Below are positions 7,472 through 10,942 of a stretch of 10,942 nt of DNA, one piece after another; position 1 is the stretch's first letter; every line of letters begins with the position of its first letter. The DNA is taken from positions 1-10,942 of the forward strand of contig JBNJEM010000221.1 of NCBI GenBank assembly GCA_051745935.1. The letters run 5' to 3'. The stretch comes from JBNJEM01 sp051745935. GTDB lineage: Bacteria; Planctomycetota; Planctomycetia; Pirellulales; Pirellulaceae. The translations under genes and the position numbers were made by a program. The notes beneath the pieces were generated by a model. That model had not been told where the DNA came from. It did not search any database and was given only the letters and a program-made list of their open reading frames with translations.

Positions 7472-7507
7472 ATTGGTTATTGGGTATTGGTTATTGGGTA
7501 TTGGTTA
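7472..7507 (+). repeat. tandem heptads TTGGKTA (five copies)
   Basis: From 7473 to 7507 the sequence reads as five 7-mers that alternate strictly TTGGTTA, TTGGGTA, TTGGTTA, TTGGGTA, TTGGTTA; equivalently, a 14-bp unit in 2.5 copies. It begins 11 nt after the stop of the BatA-like gene. It is AT-rich (A+T about 63%) in GC-rich surroundings and strand-asymmetric, with no C on the plus strand. It looks like slippage-generated DNA; no function is known to me. Confidence 0.85.
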
Positions 7508-7637
7508 AGAATCCGGCGCTGTTATGCTCCCCAACCACGGGGTGCGTGTCGTGTCAATGATGGACGCTTGAGAGTAAGCTTTCACGTTGGACCGTATGGC
7601 TTCGACTCGTCGGGGTTGCGACGCGGAAACAAGGCCC

Positions 7638-7767
7638 GCATGGATGCCACGGGCTTGTCCTGGGGTGGTTCACGCTCGCCGCTACAAACCGGCCAGACAC
7701 ACCACTCCTGGCCGTCGGTAGCGTGGAACGTAATGGACCACGGGACAAGCCCGTGGCATTTGCATCC
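7638..7767. repeat. large imperfect palindrome of a dispersed repeat family
   Basis: The outer arms ATGCCACGGGCTTGTCC (7644-7660) and 7743-7759 are exact reverse complements over 17 bp. Inside, GCTAC (7681-7685) pairs with GTAGC (7718-7722), and GGCCAG (7691-7696) pairs with CTGGCC (7708-7713) around an 11-nt apex. The whole can fold into one long interrupted hairpin. Positions 7638-7656 recur as the reverse complement at 553-571. It resembles REP/BIME-like or MITE-like elements. No transposase, clear terminal direct repeats or T-run are visible. Short open frames through it on either strand are translations of the repeat and are not called as genes. Confidence 0.75.
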
Positions 7768-7845
7768 GGCAAAGCCCTTTTTCAACACGTGCAACAGAAG
7801 TGCGAACGTCCGTAGATATCGGTCTCTTGCCCGTGAACGGTTACC

Positions 7846-10458
7846 ATGAAGGCTTGTCGGCATGGCAAAGAAGTGTGGTGGTGGAGTGCGAGACGGATCA
7901 TGGTAGTGGAAATGAATTCACAGCCCGTATCAAAACGTGGTTCCCGCTTTCAAAACTCTCTGGGTGAAAGGAAACCTGACTGGTTTTGTCATGGCGTCTT
8001 ACAGCCCGCACCCAAACCGGGCTCTAGGTTCCAAAACCTTTTGAATTACAGGACATCTGCATGGTTTTGTAATGGGTTCCTCGTGCTGGGACAGGTTGCG
8101 GCACCAGATCCGCGCGCCGGTGAAGGGCTGGAAGTGACGTTCACGCACACGTGTCCCTGGCCCCCATGGATCACCTTGTTGGCGGTGATTCTGAGCGGTG
8201 CGTACGTGCTTTGGGTCTACATGCGCGAGCCTGGACAAGTGGGCCGTCGGACGCGTTTCGTGTTGGCTGCGATCCGCCTGGCCTTGATTGCCCTCGTCAT
8301 CACCATGATGTACGGCTGGATGCGGCAGGAACACCGGACCGATTTGCCCGATCTTGTATTTGCCGTGGATGTTTCGCGAAGCATGGCCTTTGCCGATCAG
8401 TACGATGACGACCAGTTGAGGAAACAGTTGCGGGAACAGTTGGAGTCGGTTGAGCCACGGGAGCCGTCGCGACTCAACGTGGCCAAGAGTTTTCTCTTGG
8501 GGGCGGGCACCGGTTGGTTGGACCAATTGGAAGGCAAGTACAACTTGAAGCTCTATCTATTAGGCGCCGGCGCGCGGCCCCAAGGCGTTTCAGTCGACAC
8601 GATGAAGGCACGAGTGCGTTCAGCGGAAGCGAGTCAGCCGGCGAGCCGTCTGGGGGACGGGGTCCAGAGCATCGTGGAGGCGCAGCGAGGGCGTCCCACC
8701 GCCGCCATCGTTTTTCTGAGCGACGGTGTCACGACTGAAGGAAAATCGATTTCCGAAGCCGCTTACTACGCGCGCCGTGGACATGTTCCGCTCTTTTTGA
8801 TCGGTATCGGAAATCAACACCCGCCCCGCGATGTTCAGCTATCCGACTTGTTGGTCGACAAATCCGTCTTCCTGGGCGACGTGGTTCATTTCGACTTCAA
8901 GCTGTCGGGAAGTGGTTTCGATTCCGAAACGGTCACGGCTCGGCTCAAACGAAAAGGGGAAGACCGGGTGTTGGCGGAAGAGAAGATGGAACTGGAAGGG
9001 GACCGTGCCGTACGCAATGGACGGTTGACGACGCGAGCCACGGAAGAAGGGGATTGTGAGTATATCGTGGAAGTTGAACCGTTGCGGAACGAAACCAACC
9101 TGGAAAACAACCGGCTCTCCAGGATGGTCAGCGTCCGCGACGAGACCATCCGCGTGCTCTATGTGCAAGAATATCCATCTTTCGATTTTCGCTTCCTGAA
9201 AACGGTGCTCGAGCGAGGATTGAAGGTGGGCGGGAAGGGCAAAGCCATCGAGCTGACAACCGTACTCCAGGAAGCCGACCCGGAATACGTGGAACTCGAC
9301 GAAACGGCGCAACGCGTGTTTCCAGTCGGCCGGGAGGAACTTTTCACGTACGATGTTGTCATCTTCGGCGACGTGAACCCGGCCCACATGAGCCGGGCGA
9401 TACTGGAAAACCTGGCGGCGTTTGTGTCCGAACGAGGCGGTGGGATGATATGTTTATCGGGACCTCGCCATACGCCCCTCGCCTATCGCGACACGCCCTT
9501 GGAAAGCCTGCTGCCAATTGAAGTGAGTACGGCCCGCCTGCCGGAACGTGAACCGCTTACCACGATCTCCTTCCCTGTGGAATTGAGCCGACTGGGACGC
9601 ATGAGTCCGCAAATGCAGTTGGCGAACGGCGAGGCCGAGAACCGTGAGGTTTGGCGCAATCTTCCGGCCCTTCGCTGGCTGCTCCACACGCCGGATGTCA
9701 AGTCCGCCGCGCGCGTATTGGTGGAAACAACCCCCCCTTCTCCGGGCGCCCCGCGGCCCGTGGTGATCATGCAGTTGGTGGGCGCCGGGCGAGTGGTGTT
9801 TCATGCCACGGATGAAAGCTATCTTTGGTCTCGTGTGCGGGGCAGCGAGCAATACTACGAGCGGTATTGGCTGCAAATGATTCGGTACTTGAGCCGCTCG
9901 AAACTTCTTGGCGAGAATCGGTCCGTCGAGATTGTTCCCGATCAAGATACGTATTCCCGCGGCGAAACGGTGCCGCTGCAAGTTCGATTCCATGACGAAC
10001 GAATGGCACCCGTCGCCGACGATGGTGTCACGCTCCTGCTGGAACGACGGCAAGGACGGCGAGAACGCATCAAGCTGCACCGCGATCCGATTCGCCGCGG
10101 CGTGTTCGAGGGAAACGTCGGCAATTTGGCGGAAGGTGACTACCGGGTCTGGATGGTGGGTCCCGATATCCAAGGGGAATCCCCCACCTGGCAATTCACC
10201 GTGGAACCGCCGCCGGGTGAGCAAGCCAGACTCACCATGGACGCCGATGATCTGCGACAAGCCGCCGAAACCTCCGAAGGGAAGTTCTACACGGTCGATA
10301 CGGCTGATCGCTTGTTGGATGATCTGCCGCGTGGACGGCAAGTTCGGATTGAATCGCTCCCCCCAACCCCCGTCTGGAATTCACCGCTACTCGCCGCACT
10401 TTTCCTACTACTGCTGGTCGCTGAATGGCTCTTACGCCGGCGTATCGGCTGGCGATAA
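7846..10458 (+). CDS. membrane VWA/GATase-like protein (second of the pair), start uncertain
   Basis: The open frame has 870 codons; residues are numbered from ATG 7846. Membrane segments are predicted at about 108-125 and 138-159. A VWA domain follows with DVSRS (175-179), SRLGDG (267-272; serine where the family usually has threonine) and FLSDG (290-294). An Ig/CARDB-like part spans about 310-425. A glutamine-amidotransferase-like fold runs from IRVLYVQEYP (435-444) through VIFGD to ERGGGMICLSG (529-539). After a further beta domain, a C-terminal membrane segment is followed by the basic tail RRRIGWR. The protein is probably anchored with its domains outside and works with the BatA-like protein. 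Residues 1-79 are atypical: 26-79 encode two copies of an 81-bp repeat. Possible starts are ATG 7846, 7900 and 7912, GTG 8083, and GTG 8134, which has the best ribosome site (AAGGG, 8123-8127). The recognisable protein begins after 8083; 7846 is the outer limit. Confidence 0.88.
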   Translation: MKACRHGKEVWWWSARRIMVVEMNSQPVSKRGSRFQNSLGERKPDWFCHGVLQPAPKPGSRFQNLLNYRTSAWFCNGFLVLGQVAAPDPRAGEGLEVTFTHTCPWPPWITLLAVILSGAYVLWVYMREPGQVGRRTRFVLAAIRLALIALVITMMYGWMRQEHRTDLPDLVFAVDVSRSMAFADQYDDDQLRKQLREQLESVEPREPSRLNVAKSFLLGAGTGWLDQLEGKYNLKLYLLGAGARPQGVSVDTMKARVRSAEASQPASRLGDGVQSIVEAQRGRPTAAIVFLSDGVTTEGKSISEAAYYARRGHVPLFLIGIGNQHPPRDVQLSDLLVDKSVFLGDVVHFDFKLSGSGFDSETVTARLKRKGEDRVLAEEKMELEGDRAVRNGRLTTRATEEGDCEYIVEVEPLRNETNLENNRLSRMVSVRDETIRVLYVQEYPSFDFRFLKTVLERGLKVGGKGKAIELTTVLQEADPEYVELDETAQRVFPVGREELFTYDVVIFGDVNPAHMSRAILENLAAFVSERGGGMICLSGPRHTPLAYRDTPLESLLPIEVSTARLPEREPLTTISFPVELSRLGRMSPQMQLANGEAENREVWRNLPALRWLLHTPDVKSAARVLVETTPPSPGAPRPVVIMQLVGAGRVVFHATDESYLWSRVRGSEQYYERYWLQMIRYLSRSKLLGENRSVEIVPDQDTYSRGETVPLQVRFHDERMAPVADDGVTLLLERRQGRRERIKLHRDPIRRGVFEGNVGNLAEGDYRVWMVGPDIQGESPTWQFTVEPPPGEQARLTMDADDLRQAAETSEGKFYTVDTADRLLDDLPRGRQVRIESLPPTPVWNSPLLAALFLLLLVAEWLLRRRIGWR
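7921..8082 (+). repeat. two tandem 81-bp repeats in frame with the VWA gene
   Basis: Copy 1 is 7921-8001 and copy 2 is 8002-8082; they match at 55 of 81 positions without gaps. The length is 27 codons, so the downstream frame is kept. Translated, they share QP-x-x-K-x-GSRFQN-x-L, then WFC-x-G-x-L (16 of 27 residues). The codons for GSRF differ at five bases, all silent, including CGC versus AGG for Arg. Over the full unit the 26 mismatches fall 10/6/10 on codon positions 1/2/3, which is little bias. Copy 2 also contains the inverted repeat CAAAACC/GGTTTTG (8032-8038 with 8063-8069). It may be a coding repeat or a noncoding tandem insertion that happens to be open. Confidence 0.75.
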
Positions 10459-10942
10459 GCCCCTCACCTCCGCGCCACCCGGGGGCTGATTCATGATGAC
10501 CCGGCGGCGATCCGTGCCTGCTCGCCGTCTGTGTCAGATTGCCCCGCGGCGGTATAATGGTTTTACGTGGGCGGGCTATCAGCCCCGTGGTGAGCCATCG
10601 ATCGCTCACGCCGCGTTCCTGGTCATGTTCAATTGGAATAGGTCGCGGCCCGGCGGCACGAAACGGCCCTGCGGCCGGGCGGGGCGATTCAGGGCTAACC
10701 GCGCCTCGCCTTCCAGAGGGCGTTGGTGGCCCCGTTGAAGGTTCAACCAGCGGGAGCATGGCTCAAACAGGGCAGGGCAGGGGGCTGATGAAGACACCGA
10801 GATTTGGGCGGACTGGGGGGGTTGGGGCTTCAATAGCCATCGGCCGGCCTTTGGATGACGTTTTGGCGGCAACCCACGTGGTCCCTTTCGTCCGTTTGGT
10901 CCCTTCGGTTCCGGGCAGCACTGTAGCCGGTTGAAATGAAGT
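10459..10942. other. downstream region without a supported gene
   Basis: After the TAA of the VWA gene no frame looks like a real protein. The longest, on the plus strand (10539-10934), is rich in Gly/Arg/Pro/Ser and crosses low-complexity DNA. The inverted repeat AGCCCC/GGGGCT (10458-10463 with 10482-10487) spans the gene end but has an 18-nt loop and no T-run, so it is a poor terminator. A pair of near-identical TGGTCCCTT tracts lies near 10879 and 10898. The next gene presumably starts beyond the window. Confidence 0.5.
10553..10558 (+). promoter_or_regulatory. consensus -10-like box TATAAT
   Basis: GGTATAATGG contains an exact TATAAT about 95 nt after the last stop, in GC-rich sequence. 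No convincing TTGACA-like box lies 16-18 nt upstream (the bases there read TGTGTC), and there is no extended TG. It could be a promoter for a gene to the right or for a small RNA, or a chance hit. Confidence 0.3.

Noticed and set aside
7487..7849. Plus-strand open frame of 120 codons between the two VWA genes
   Set aside because: It starts inside the heptad array and runs through the palindrome; the translation is repeat DNA, not a protein family.
9454..10341. Long minus-strand open frame (295 codons) inside the second VWA gene
   Set aside because: It is the antisense shadow of the GATase-like and C-terminal parts of the VWA protein; no domain and no ribosome site were seen.
10458..10487. 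Inverted repeat AGCCCC/GGGGCT as terminator of the operon
   Set aside because: The six-bp stem with an 18-nt loop lacks a T-run, so it is too weak to call a terminator.
10539..10934. Plus-strand open frame of 131 codons near the right end
   Set aside because: Low-complexity Gly/Arg/Pro/Ser composition, no motif, no good ribosome site, and it crosses a -10-like box.

Overview
The window looks like chromosomal DNA from a GC-rich planctomycete, probably of the Pirellulales type. This is inferred from gene content and order, from the strong G/C bias at third codon positions, and from a dispersed palindromic motif (core AAGCCCGTGGCAT) of the kind I associate with planctomycete intergenic DNA. No rRNA, tRNA, CRISPR array, transposase or complete mobile element was recognised.

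Layout. Positions 1-656 hold no convincing gene: short open frames at the left edge, a perfect hairpin at 367-389, a partial copy of a dispersed repeat at 541-571, a second hairpin at 590-619 and an 18-bp-period duplication that straddles the first start codon. Five genes follow, all on the + strand: (1) 657-3056, an exported PQQ-like beta-propeller protein with a helical N-terminal part; (2) 3331-4389, a MoxR-family AAA+ ATPase; (3) 4346-5251, a DUF58 protein with a VWA-like fold; (4) 5248-7461, a BatA-like membrane protein with a VWA domain and a glutamine-amidotransferase-like domain; (5) 7846-10458, a second, larger membrane VWA/GATase-like protein whose true start is uncertain. Positions 10459-10942 contain no clear gene.

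How the genes work together. Genes 2-4 are translationally coupled (44-bp and 4-bp overlaps) and form a MoxR-DUF58-BatA module. In the known Bat/MoxR clusters the AAA+ ATPase is thought to act as a chaperone or remodelling factor on membrane-anchored VWA proteins. Here two VWA/GATase-like proteins, each with two N-terminal and one C-terminal membrane segment, would place their VWA and GATase-like domains on the outer (periplasmic) face if the usual topology holds. The beta-propeller protein is predicted to be exported and may share that compartment. The substrate and the physiological role are unknown, so a function in envelope assembly or stress resistance is inference.

The most unusual part is the junction between the two VWA genes (7462-8082). 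An otherwise tightly packed cluster is interrupted there by three unrelated repeat types in about 600 bp: five heptads TTGGKTA in tandem, an approximately 130-bp imperfect palindrome that resembles the motif at 541-571, and two tandem 81-bp repeats that stay in frame with the downstream gene and share a repeated peptide (K-x-GSRFQN ... WFC-x-G). This makes the start of gene 5 ambiguous and is the best candidate for something undescribed here.
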